DNA of 64,000 bases from a bacterium. GTDB taxonomy: Bacteria; Pseudomonadota; Gammaproteobacteria; Pseudomonadales; Moraxellaceae. The notes beneath the pieces were generated by a model. The model did not search any database. It was given only the letters and a program-made list of their open reading frames with translations, and was not told the origin of the DNA. Both the position numbers and the translations under genes were made by a program. The number at the start of each line of letters is the position of its first letter. Positions within the stretch are counted from its first letter, which is position 1. The stretch is from contig JAQSDB010000001.1 in assembly GCA_029945725.1 (NCBI GenBank), forward strand, positions 1 through 64,000, written 5' to 3'. Positions 1 to 7,683 of this stretch are shown here, piece by piece.

Positions 1-22
1 CGCCAAGCTCTTAACGTTGAAT

Positions 23-54
23 AAAAAGCCCGTCCTTGTGACGGGCTTTTTATT
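23..54 (+). terminator. Intrinsic terminator of a gene left of the window
   Basis: A perfect 12-bp inverted repeat (23-34 with 40-51) encloses a 5-base loop. The stem starts in A residues and ends in a T run, so it can terminate in either direction. No gene start is visible to its left, so it most likely closes a transcript entering from outside the window. Confidence 0.85.
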
Positions 55-188
55 GGGCGCGATTCCTAAGTATTTGGCATCTCAGGTCGGAGTGCTGTAA
101 CCAGAGTATACACAGACGTTGACCTTGGCCTTGCCACTCTTGATGATATGGCTAATGCGGAAAAGGATTTCCGTATTGGGAGGTGGAT

Positions 189-617
189 ATGTATCAGGGA
201 TTGATTCGGGTGGTTTTGTTGCTTGTTGCCAGTTCGGTCTGGGCTGATGAGGTTTATCGCTGGCAGGATGCGAGTGGGAAGTGGCATTTCGGTGGTCTTC
301 AGAGTGCTCCGGCATATGCTGAGCCGTTTGTGGCGATGGCTCCACTTTCCGTGATTAAGACCGAAGTGATTAAGGTCGATAAGCCTGCGATTTACGAGCA
401 TATCGCTGTCCCAGATAAACCTAGGAACGGGTTGAAAATAAAAGTCAGTAGAAGCAGAGGACGAACAGAAAAAATACCGGATATTGATGATCGTGAGCAT
501 CATCGTGTCTATTGTGATAAATGGCGTGAGCGCCTTTATAGATCGCGACTGGGCTTGCTTGATCATGAAAATCAGTCGGCCTACGAGCGTGAATGTATTT
601 TGAAGGTGCACTGGTGA
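189..617 (+). CDS. Secreted DUF4124-like protein
   Basis: A protein of 142 residues with an N-terminal signal peptide (hydrophobic stretch ending near VWA-DE). This is followed directly by a short YRWQDASGKWHFGG segment typical of DUF4124 proteins, envelope proteins of unknown role. The remaining C-terminal part is basic and has two cysteines, near residues 114 and 137. The ATG at 189 is chosen because GGGAGG (178-183) lies five bases upstream; a GTG at 183 in the same frame would overlap that site. A small unknown gene follows after 3 bases. Function unknown; the domain call rests on the short motif alone. Confidence 0.7.
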   Translation: MYQGLIRVVLLLVASSVWADEVYRWQDASGKWHFGGLQSAPAYAEPFVAMAPLSVIKTEVIKVDKPAIYEHIAVPDKPRNGLKIKVSRSRGRTEKIPDIDDREHHRVYCDKWRERLYRSRLGLLDHENQSAYERECILKVHW

Positions 618-620
618 AAA

Positions 621-965
621 ATGACTACATCTGAGAATGCACATGTACCTGAAAGCAAAATTGAGCATGTGATCGCTGAGCGTTTCATCATCTGCCGAAT
701 GAAAAATGGTGAAATGCGTATCGTTCGTCTGCAGATAGGTTTGCCTTTGCCGGTAAATGGCAATGCCGAGAGCTGGGAGTGTGATGTTGCTCTTGCCGGG
801 CTTTATCCGGGCATGCCAAAGGTTCCTGGTGTTGACTCCTTTCAGTGTGTCAATCTGGCTTTCGGGCTCATTCGTCAGGCGCTTGAGCGCTTCATGGACG
901 GGGGAGGGCTTGTGTACTGGCGAGATGGTTCGGGGCCGCTTGGCCTCATGGATCTTTTTTCATGA
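621..965 (+). CDS. Hypothetical protein, 114 aa
   Basis: A soluble protein of 114 residues with no signal peptide or membrane segment. It starts 3 bases after the DUF4124-like gene and its stop codon overlaps the start of the next gene by 4 bases (ATGA), so the three are probably co-transcribed. The sequence has an ERFIICRMKNGEMRIVRLQIGLP segment suggesting a small beta-rich fold, then a helical C-terminal half. I do not recognise a functional family with certainty; it resembles small proteins annotated as domains of unknown function. Confidence 0.6.
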   Translation: MTTSENAHVPESKIEHVIAERFIICRMKNGEMRIVRLQIGLPLPVNGNAESWECDVALAGLYPGMPKVPGVDSFQCVNLAFGLIRQALERFMDGGGLVYWRDGSGPLGLMDLFS

Positions 966-1225
966 AAGAAGACTCTGTCAAAGACCTGCAGCCAGGCCGT
1001 TATCGGCATTACAAGGGCAAGGATTACGCCGTCTTTCGTGTGGCCAGGCACTCGGAAACCGAGGAGGCGTATGTGGTGTACTGTTTGCTCTATGGCGATG
1101 GTGGATGGTGGGTGCGTCCTTATGACATGTTCGTAGAGAGAGTCGTTGTGGACGGTAAGTTGCAGCCACGTTTTGAATATGTTGCTCCGCTTGATAACGA
1201 TGTCTTCTTGGTCAGGGAGAGATGA
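962..1225 (+). CDS. DUF1653 family protein
   Basis: A protein of 87 residues with the hallmarks of DUF1653: LQPGRYRHYKGKDYAVFRVARHSETEE near the N-terminus and YGDGGWWVRPYDMFVE in the middle. The family is small, soluble and of unknown function, and full-length members are of this size. It overlaps the preceding gene by 4 bases. The glyoxalase gene begins 2 bases after its stop, so translation is probably coupled along this row. Confidence 0.85.
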   Translation: MKEDSVKDLQPGRYRHYKGKDYAVFRVARHSETEEAYVVYCLLYGDGGWWVRPYDMFVERVVVDGKLQPRFEYVAPLDNDVFLVRER

Positions 1226-1226
1226 C

Positions 1227-1622
1227 TTGCGCTTGCTACATACCATGCTGCGTGTTGGTAATCTGGAGAAGTCACTACGGTTTTATACTGACATGCTAGG
1301 CATGCGCTTGTTGCGTAGGCAGGACTATCCTGACGGGCGCTTTACGCTGGCCTTTGTTGGTTATCAGGATGAAATTGAGGGGGCCGTACTGGAGTTGACA
1401 TGGAATTGGGATACAAACGCCTACAGCATTGGCGGAGGTTACGGGCACATTGCCATTGAGGTTGAGAATGCTGCGCTTGCCTGTGACGACATTGCCGAGA
1501 GGGGAGGAAGGGTGGTGCGGCCGGCGGGTCCAATGCAGCACGGGAGCACTGTGATTGCTTTTGTCGAAGATCCGGACGGCTACAGGATTGAGCTTGTTCA
1601 GCGAAAAGGATCGGGCCACTGA
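1227..1622 (+). CDS. gloA: Lactoylglutathione lyase (glyoxalase I)
   Basis: Glyoxalase I converts the hemithioacetal of methylglyoxal and glutathione to S-lactoylglutathione. With the TTG at 1227 as start the protein has 131 residues, the usual length. The four metal ligands then fall at His5, Glu56, His74 and Glu122, the same numbers as in the E. coli enzyme. AGGGAGAG (1214-1221) lies five bases before this TTG. The longer reading from 1146 would add 27 residues that fit no glyoxalase and would overlap the DUF1653 gene. C-terminal VEDPDGYRIEL is the family signature. Cytoplasmic detoxification enzyme. Confidence 0.92.
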   Translation: MRLLHTMLRVGNLEKSLRFYTDMLGMRLLRRQDYPDGRFTLAFVGYQDEIEGAVLELTWNWDTNAYSIGGGYGHIAIEVENAALACDDIAERGGRVVRPAGPMQHGSTVIAFVEDPDGYRIELVQRKGSGH

Positions 1623-1737
1623 GGTGCTTTTTGCGAGTATTTCAAGCCCGTATTTTGATGAACCACACTCATTTTTCAGGTGTTTATTTCCACTTTACTG
1701 TCCAGACCTTGAAAAGCATTACGATTGACGCATGGCG

Positions 1738-2580
1738 TCAGTCAATGAAACGCATTGAAAGGTCTATGGCTTTGACGTCCTTGGTCAGGGCTCCCATTGA
1801 AATGTAATCAACTCCGGTTTCTGCGACGGCGCGCAAGTTCCCTGCATGAATGCCGCCGGATGCTTCAAGCTTGGCTCTGTATCTGGTGTGAATGACGGCG
1901 GAGCGCATATCTGCCAAGTTGAAATCATCCAGCATGATGATGTCTGCTTGCGCGGCCAGAGCCTCATCCAGCTCTTCCATCGTTTCAACTTCAACCTCAA
2001 CAGGCTTGTCCGGTGCAATATGGCGGGCCTGTGTGACGGCAGCAGTAATGCTGCCTGCAGCCATGACATGGTTTTCCTTGATCAGGAAAGCATCGAACAA
2101 TCCAAGACGATGATTTTTTCCTCCACCGGTTTCCACTGCATATTTTTGCGCAATACGAAGGCCGGGCAAGGTTTTCCGGGTGTCAAGCAACTGGGCAGTG
2201 GTACCATTTAACAGGCGAACCAGATGGCTGACCTGTGTAGCCGTCCCTGACAACATCTGCAGGAAATTGAGGGCACTGCGTTCGGCAGTAAGAAGGCTAC
2301 GGGCCGGGCCCTCCAATACCAAAAGGGTCGTATTGGCTTCTGCGTGCTGGCCTTCATCGACAAACCAGTCGGGATGAATGCGTGTATCAGTTAATGCGAA
2401 TACGGCATCAGCCCATGGCGAGCCGGCAAGGATCATGGGCTCTCGAGTGATAACCCGGGCACGGGCGATGGTGTCGGCAGGAATAAGTTGGGCAGTTATA
2501 TCCCCACTGCCGATATCCTCGGCAAGTGCAGCTCGCGCGTTCGCCATGATGGCTGCATCAAGCATTTCTGGTGGAATCAT
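1738..2580 (-). CDS. nadC: Nicotinate-nucleotide pyrophosphorylase (carboxylating)
   Basis: Quinolinate phosphoribosyltransferase makes nicotinate mononucleotide from quinolinate and PRPP in de novo NAD synthesis. The 280-residue protein has the family's landmarks in order: [10 protein letters not shown] near the N-terminus, [44 protein letters not shown] and the C-terminal [19 protein letters not shown]. The start is the ATG at 2580, preceded by AGGA; an in-frame codon seven residues further upstream has no such support. The gene stands alone and faces away from the DUF1631 gene. nadA and nadB are not in the window. Confidence 0.95.
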   Translation of the reverse strand: MIPPEMLDAAIMANARAALAEDIGSGDITAQLIPADTIARARVITREPMILAGSPWADAVFALTDTRIHPDWFVDEGQHAEANTTLLVLEGPARSLLTAERSALNFLQMLSGTATQVSHLVRLLNGTTAQLLDTRKTLPGLRIAQKYAVETGGGKNHRLGLFDAFLIKENHVMAAGSITAAVTQARHIAPDKPVEVEVETMEELDEALAAQADIIMLDDFNLADMRSAVIHTRYRAKLEASGGIHAGNLRAVAETGVDYISMGALTKDVKAIDLSMRFID

Positions 2581-2721
2581 GAGGCATCCTGGTTCTGGCA
2601 CGCTAAATGATCAAGTATAGGGCGAACCACGTCACAAAAAAACTGACGGCTTGCGGCCCTGATAAACCGGCATTTTCCCCCCTGCGGAACTTGGAGTACT
2701 CTACGGGGGTTTACAGCGCCT

Positions 2722-2727
2722 TATAAT
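2722..2727 (+). promoter_or_regulatory. Perfect -10 hexamer upstream of the DUF1631 gene
   Basis: TATAAT lies 35 bases before the ATG at 2762 in the divergent nadC/DUF1631 gap. No good -35 hexamer sits at 16-18 bases, so an activator may be needed or the match may be chance. Confidence 0.35.
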
Positions 2728-2761
2728 TCCAAAAAATCCCTGTGTACCTAGGCGGTTACTT

Positions 2762-5221
2762 ATGACGGACGACGTCAAGCCTTTCTCCGGATCTGCCCGT
2801 AGTCGCATCCAGCAGCCAGCGGTCATGGAGACCTTGCGCGCCCGCAGCCTGCAGCGTGTTGCTGACTTGCTCAAGGGTATGTTTGATCGTTTCGATACCA
2901 TACTCTACGACTGGGCACGTGATCTGCCGGATGCCGGGCAGCAGCTTTACATGGACGTTATTGTTGTTGTGCGCGGCAAGCGTGCGGAAATTGAGTCGCG
3001 TTTCGGGGCCGCCATGGCTTCTGCGTTCATGGCACTGTTACAGGGGCGTATTGAAAAGCCCGAGGGCGGCCGCAGTCTCGATAATGTCGACTTCAGTAGC
3101 TTGAGCCTTGTTAATACAGAAGAAATGGATATTTCCATCACCATGGACTCTATGGTGGCGCGTGCGCGGCTGGATTATGCCGCGCCCCTTGGTTTTCTGC
3201 GCCGCCGGTTTGCTCATCTTCTTCCAAAGCTTGAAGTAACAGATCGTAATAATCCGCTTGATCCGGGAACGATTGCCGGTGCCTTTAAAGAGACACTGTC
3301 GTTGCTGGATTTGGATGTGCCGCAAAAACTGCTTGTTTTACGGGTTTTCCAGCAGCAATTATTGGGCGATCTGGGGCTTGTACTGGATGAGGCTAACCAG
3401 CTTTTGATTGATGCGGGCATCCTGCCTGAACTCAAGATGGACTATGCCAGTGGTGCTGCCAAGAAAACGGCGGCTCCAGAGCGCAAGGAAAAACGCGCTG
3501 CCGAAGAGTCATCCAAGCCACATGTTGATACCGAAGAAATATTTTCCTTTTTGCAGGGACTGCTTGGGCAAAATTCGGTTCTTCAGGCTGGGGGGGGCGG
3601 AGCCCCGGCCGGGGCTGGGGCTGGAGCATCCGGTGAACGTGGAAATGGCCCGCAGGTTCCTGCAGGAGTACCGGAAGGTGGAGGCCCTGTTGTTCAGGGG
3701 GCTCAATACCATGGTGGGCATTATGTAGGCGGTGGCGGTATAGGGGTCTTGTCGGCGGCAACTGTTGGCGGCAGCGTTGCTGCTGTTCCCATGGTCCCCT
3801 TGAATATTGCGCCAACAGCGGTTGTGCAGACAGTAGCCACCCCCGAGCTTGTTGCTTTGTTGTCTCAGATACAGCAACAGCAACCCAAGACGGCTTTGCA
3901 CGAGAACGCCTCATCGCCGAGTGTGGAGGAGGTGCGTGGCAGTATTCGTGACAATCTGGTTTCTGATGAAAAAACCGTCGAGGCGATAAAACAGTCTGAT
4001 GAAGATGTCATCAACCTCGTTTCCATGCTGTTTGATTTCATTCTCGATGATGATGATTTACCGACGGCCATGAAGGCCCTGATTGGCCGTTTGCAAATCC
4101 CCTTGCTTAAAGTCGCCATCATCGACAAGACTTTTTTCAATGCTGAAAGCCATCCGGCCCGACGACTCCTTAATGCACTTGCCAAAGCAGGCATTGGCTG
4201 GAGTAGCCAGGATCCTAATGACGATGTGCTGTATGCCAAGATCGAGGAGGTGGTCTTTCGCATCCTCAATGAGTTTATTGATGATCTGGGGCTGTTTGAG
4301 GAGCTGCTGGACGAGTTCACGGCATTTCATGAGCATCAGCAAAAGCGTGAGGATGCGGTCGACAAGCGCACGCGCGAATCAGAGGAAGGACGTGCCCGTG
4401 CCGAGCTTGCTCGTGCCATGGTGCAGCAGACATTGAATCGCCGGCTGACAGGGCGTCAGTTGCCATTGGTCGTAGTGAAACTTCTGCAGGATGCCTGGCG
4501 CAACATGCTTTACATCACCTGTCTCAAGGATGGTACTGAGTCCGAGGCCTGGAAGCAGGCGGTAAAGGTGGTAGATGCCCTGATCTGGAGTGTCTTGCCG
4601 GAGCAAGGGGCGGAGTGGCAGAACCGTCTCAAGAATGTGGCGCCCAAGCTGGTGAACAGCATCAAGAAGGGGCTTGCAGCAGTAAATTACGACGCATTGA
4701 TGACGGAAACCCTGTTGCGTGAGCTCGGGCAGGTTCATCTTGAGCTGATGCGGGGGCAGGAAACCCGTACCGTCAGTGTGCTGGATGCCCACTCGGCCGA
4801 AATCAAGCCGGAGGCGCGAGGGCAGGTGACGGCTGGTGCCATGGCCAAGGCGGATGCCGCCTCGGTCGAGTCTGTAGTGCTGCCGGAAGCGGAGACCCTG
4901 CCGCCCGTGCAAAACGCCCTGCCGGGTGATGACGAGCATGTGTTGCTGGTCAGCCGTCTTAACGTTGGCAGCTGGGTCGAGTTTATGGCGGCGGAAAATC
5001 AGGACCGGCACAAACTTGTCGCGCGCATTCGTTCTGTCGATAAACTTATTTTTGCCAATCGACGTGGAATCAAGGTTGCCGAAATGTCCGGGATGAAGCT
5101 TGCCCAGGATATGAGTCTGGGGCGCGCTCGTCTGGTGATGGAGGGCGAGTTTATTGATCGTGCGCTGGAGTCGGTCATCGGTAATCTGCGCGATATGGGC
5201 AACAAGATGAAGCCCGCCTAG
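2762..5221 (+). CDS. DUF1631 family protein
   Basis: A large protein of 819 residues recognised as DUF1631 from the N-terminal ARSLQRVADLLKGMFDRFDTILYDWA region and the conserved C-terminal block (LNVGSWVEFMAAENQDRHKLVARIRSVDKLIFANRRGIKVAEMS). Family members are 700-850 residues, mainly in gammaproteobacteria, and some have been mislabelled thymidine phosphorylase. There is no signal peptide or membrane segment. A charged stretch is followed by a Gly/Ala/Val-rich, low-complexity linker at about residues 275-350, which separates two helical halves. The C-terminal block looks like a small beta-barrel, possibly PilZ-like; that is inference. Function unknown. Confidence 0.85.
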   Translation: MTDDVKPFSGSARSRIQQPAVMETLRARSLQRVADLLKGMFDRFDTILYDWARDLPDAGQQLYMDVIVVVRGKRAEIESRFGAAMASAFMALLQGRIEKPEGGRSLDNVDFSSLSLVNTEEMDISITMDSMVARARLDYAAPLGFLRRRFAHLLPKLEVTDRNNPLDPGTIAGAFKETLSLLDLDVPQKLLVLRVFQQQLLGDLGLVLDEANQLLIDAGILPELKMDYASGAAKKTAAPERKEKRAAEESSKPHVDTEEIFSFLQGLLGQNSVLQAGGGGAPAGAGAGASGERGNGPQVPAGVPEGGGPVVQGAQYHGGHYVGGGGIGVLSAATVGGSVAAVPMVPLNIAPTAVVQTVATPELVALLSQIQQQQPKTALHENASSPSVEEVRGSIRDNLVSDEKTVEAIKQSDEDVINLVSMLFDFILDDDDLPTAMKALIGRLQIPLLKVAIIDKTFFNAESHPARRLLNALAKAGIGWSSQDPNDDVLYAKIEEVVFRILNEFIDDLGLFEELLDEFTAFHEHQQKREDAVDKRTRESEEGRARAELARAMVQQTLNRRLTGRQLPLVVVKLLQDAWRNMLYITCLKDGTESEAWKQAVKVVDALIWSVLPEQGAEWQNRLKNVAPKLVNSIKKGLAAVNYDALMTETLLRELGQVHLELMRGQETRTVSVLDAHSAEIKPEARGQVTAGAMAKADAASVESVVLPEAETLPPVQNALPGDDEHVLLVSRLNVGSWVEFMAAENQDRHKLVARIRSVDKLIFANRRGIKVAEMSGMKLAQDMSLGRARLVMEGEFIDRALESVIGNLRDMGNKMKPA

Positions 5222-5238
5222 GCGCATGGAGTTTTTAC

Positions 5239-5799
5239 ATGGAAATTGCGGCGGATCACTGGTTGCGCTCAGTGCGGCATTGTCCGTCGCCAAACTGCAA
5301 TCAGCGCCCTGAGGCGACCGATATTCGCCTGATTGTGATTCATGGTATCAGTCTGCCACCCGGTGAATTTGGTGGCTCTTGGGTTGATGCCTTCTTTACC
5401 AATACACTGGATTCTTCTGCGCACCCGTATTTTACCGAAATAGCTCATCTTGCGGTTTCTGCACATTTGCTGATTCGTCGTGATGGTGAAATCGTGCAAT
5501 ACGTGCCCTTTGACCTGCGTGCATGGCATGCAGGGGTATCCAGTTATCAGGGGCAGGAAAACTGTAATGATTTTTCGATAGGTATTGAGCTGGAAGGAAC
5601 GGATAGCCTCGCCTATACAGATGCGCAATATGCGCAGCTCGCGCGCGTGATTCCCTTGTTGAATGCCCGCTATCCGGCAAGCTTTGGCCATATTGCCGGT
5701 CACAGCGAGATTGCACCCGGGCGCAAGACCGATCCGGGGCCTGCTTTTGATTGGCTGCGCTTGCACGAGATGCTCGCCACTGATGGAGGAACTGCATGA
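5239..5799 (+). CDS. ampD: 1,6-anhydro-N-acetylmuramyl-L-alanine amidase AmpD
   Basis: AmpD cleaves the stem peptide from anhydromuropeptides in the cytoplasm during peptidoglycan recycling. Its loss derepresses AmpC beta-lactamase where AmpR is present. The 186-residue protein has the expected zinc ligands His35, His155 (in HIAGHSEIAPGRKTDPG) and Asp165, plus the catalytic-pocket Glu117 (GIELEG). Length is normal and there is no signal peptide, which fits AmpD rather than AmiD. A GGAG sits before the ATG at 5239. The ampE-like gene overlaps by 4 bases; ampG is about 15 kb away in this window. Confidence 0.95.
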   Translation: MEIAADHWLRSVRHCPSPNCNQRPEATDIRLIVIHGISLPPGEFGGSWVDAFFTNTLDSSAHPYFTEIAHLAVSAHLLIRRDGEIVQYVPFDLRAWHAGVSSYQGQENCNDFSIGIELEGTDSLAYTDAQYAQLARVIPLLNARYPASFGHIAGHSEIAPGRKTDPGPAFDWLRLHEMLATDGGTA

Positions 5800-6647
5800 A
5801 TTTGTTGGTCGTGCTCATTGTGCTGGGATTTCGCCAGCTTGGTTTTGCGGCGGAACCTGCGGCCACTGTCGCCGCCCTGATGCGCAGCTGGCGTGACAGC
5901 TGGCTCACGCGTGGATTGCGCGAAGGCTGGAATGGCACTGTGGTACTGGCTTTTATTGTTTTGCCTCCGGCAGTACTGGTAGCGGTGGGTGCGCTCCTGC
6001 TTGGCGCCATCTGGCATGGTGTTGTGCTGGCATTAATCGCTTTGCTGGTAATGCTGGTTGTGCTGCTCGACAGACAGAGGCCGGATGTATTGCAGCGAGA
6101 GCAGGAAGGCTGGTTGGCCACTACGCTGGAGACGGAAGCCATTGCATCAGTGGGTTTGCTGACACTGGAAATTGCTGCCGATGCCGAGCTGACACGAGCC
6201 CGCAGAGCCTTGCTTGAGGAGCAGATGCATGAACTTTTTTCGCCTCTTTTCTGGCTCTTGCTGCTTGGCCCGATAGCAGCGACAACCTATTATTTTCTGC
6301 GCATTTCGGCGCTTGCTGCTGCATCTCCAGCGTCAGACCGGGCACGCCGGCTTCTGGAGTATGCGGATTGGCCTGCAAGCCGTGTTCTGTCATTGACCTT
6401 TGCCCTGGCGGGCGACTTTGTGGCGACATGGCAACATTGGCGCAGCAATGCGCTGGGTGCGGGTGTATCGGCAATTGCCTTGCTGGATGAAAGTGCGGCT
6501 GCGGCTCAGCCGGTCGATTTGCGTATGAGTACGGAGGATAGTCCCGGTGCCGTTCTGGCGGCTGCGCTCACTGCCATTGCGGCGTTGCTGCATCGCGGCC
6601 TGGTGATCTGGGTGGTTTTGCTGGCCGTACACACGCTGTGGCCTTAA
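5796..6647 (+). CDS. ampE: AmpE-like integral membrane protein
   Basis: A protein of 283 residues with hydrophobic helices near residues 1-20, 45-95, 145-170, 190-215 and at the C-terminus. It resembles the AmpE/CobD-like membrane family that accompanies ampD. Position is the main evidence: the start overlaps the ampD stop by 4 bases (ATGA), as in the classical ampDE operon. AmpE has been proposed as an inner-membrane sensor in beta-lactamase induction, and its chemistry is not established. The following gene starts inside its last codons. The alternative is a generic CobD/CbiB-superfamily membrane protein. Confidence 0.75.
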   Translation: MNLLVVLIVLGFRQLGFAAEPAATVAALMRSWRDSWLTRGLREGWNGTVVLAFIVLPPAVLVAVGALLLGAIWHGVVLALIALLVMLVVLLDRQRPDVLQREQEGWLATTLETEAIASVGLLTLEIAADAELTRARRALLEEQMHELFSPLFWLLLLGPIAATTYYFLRISALAAASPASDRARRLLEYADWPASRVLSLTFALAGDFVATWQHWRSNALGAGVSAIALLDESAAAAQPVDLRMSTEDSPGAVLAAALTAIAALLHRGLVIWVVLLAVHTLWP

Positions 6648-7558
6648 CCGCACCTGCCGTGCGCAACTCTTTTCTCTGTTTTTTCTGTGGCCTGTTTCTT
6701 GTCTTTCCTGCCCATGCCGCAATCACGCTGGCTGATGCCGATGGCAATCGCATCGTCTTGCCGCAAGCTGCGCAAAGACTGGTATCACTGGCTCCACACC
6801 TGACGGACCTGTTGCTGACACTGGGTGCTCGCCAGCAGATTGTCGGTGTCAGTGACGATCATGAAAGTCGCGGGGCCTATGCGAAAAGCCTGACAGGCCT
6901 GCCCGTGGTATCTGATGCCGCCTCCATCAACTATGAAAAACTGTTGGCCATCAAGCCTGACCTGGTCATTGCCTGGGGCAGTGGAACGCCACGGAACTGG
7001 ATAGCGCAGATCCGTCATCTTGGCATTCCGGTTTTTGTGGTTGATGCAACGCACTTGCTGGATCTGGCGGCACAAATTGAGCAGCTGGGCATGTTGAGCG
7101 GGCATGAAAAGGCAGCGGGCCAGCAGGCCAGTGCCTTCAGGCAGCGTTTAAGTTACCTGCAGCAGCACTATCAGCGCGGTCTCCGTCTTCGTTATTTCTA
7201 TCAAATCTGGTCACAGCCCCTCTACAGTCTGCATGCGGGGCATTTGCTGAGTCAGGCGCTGGCCTTGTGTGGTGCTGACAATATTGTGGCCGCCGGGCCT
7301 GTGATGGCGCCGTTGATTAACCCCGAATTTGTTGTTGCGGCGAATCCTGATGTGATCATGTTTGGCGCGGCTGATGCGGCAGACAGTCGTGTGTACTGGT
7401 CGCGTTTTCCGGGATTGCAGGCGGTCAGTGCAAGGCATTTGCTGGCAGTAGATGACAAGCGCCTGACCAGGCCAGGCCCGGACATGCTGCCGGCAGTAGA
7501 AGCACTTTGCGTGCAACTGGCACCATGGCGCACGGCAAGCGATAAAAAATCCCGCTAG
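6638..7558 (+). CDS. BtuF-like periplasmic substrate-binding protein (cobalamin/Fe-siderophore type)
   Basis: A 306-residue protein with a signal peptide (hydrophobic FLCFFCGLFLVF, then AHA). The fold pattern is that of helical-backbone, class III binding proteins: RLVSLAPHLTDLLLTLGA, VGVSDDHE, INYEKLLAIKPDLVIAWGSG and a long inter-domain helix. These features are closest to BtuF, the cobalamin-binding protein of the BtuCD importer. No permease or ATPase gene follows. The start is uncertain: GTG at 6638 overlaps ampE by 10 bases, GTG at 6659 is equally possible, and neither has a clear ribosome site. A riboswitch-controlled btuB lies 6 kb away, which supports a cobalamin role by inference. 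Confidence 0.75.
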   Translation: MALTAPAVRNSFLCFFCGLFLVFPAHAAITLADADGNRIVLPQAAQRLVSLAPHLTDLLLTLGARQQIVGVSDDHESRGAYAKSLTGLPVVSDAASINYEKLLAIKPDLVIAWGSGTPRNWIAQIRHLGIPVFVVDATHLLDLAAQIEQLGMLSGHEKAAGQQASAFRQRLSYLQQHYQRGLRLRYFYQIWSQPLYSLHAGHLLSQALALCGADNIVAAGPVMAPLINPEFVVAANPDVIMFGAADAADSRVYWSRFPGLQAVSARHLLAVDDKRLTRPGPDMLPAVEALCVQLAPWRTASDKKSR

Positions 7559-7564
7559 GGTTTA

Positions 7565-7593
7565 CTGGCAGGTTCTGCGGACTGTGGCATAAT
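7565..7593 (+). promoter_or_regulatory. Candidate sigma-70 promoter of aceEF
   Basis: CTGGCA (7565-7570) and CATAAT (7588-7593) are separated by 17 bases, about 90 bases before the aceE start. The matches are 4/6 and 5/6 to consensus. Transcription would begin near 7600, inside the palindrome at 7598-7615. Confidence 0.45.
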
Positions 7594-7597
7594 CTGA

Positions 7598-7615
7598 AAT
7601 GACTTATCGGTCATT
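7598..7615. promoter_or_regulatory. Palindrome at the presumed aceEF transcription start
   Basis: AATGAC and GTCATT form a perfect 6-bp inverted repeat around a 6-base centre. It begins five bases after the candidate -10 box. The size and position suit a repressor operator. It does not match the PdhR consensus, and the binding protein is unknown. Confidence 0.4.
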
Positions 7616-7683
7616 GCTTTGCGGCCATTACATGCCCTCACTCATAAAGTGACGGCGATCTGTACACGAGACAAGGAAAAACC

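Noticed and set aside
119-149. Possible promoter before the first small gene (TTGACC and a weak -10)
   Set aside because: The -10 match is poor at every acceptable spacing, so it was not listed.
66-668. Reverse-strand open frame over the DUF4124-like gene
   Set aside because: The forward frame has a signal peptide, a domain motif and a good ribosome site; the reverse frame has none.
1146-1226. Longer N-terminus for glyoxalase I
   Set aside because: The added residues overlap the DUF1653 gene, and the TTG at 1227 has an ideal ribosome site and puts the metal ligands at the standard positions.
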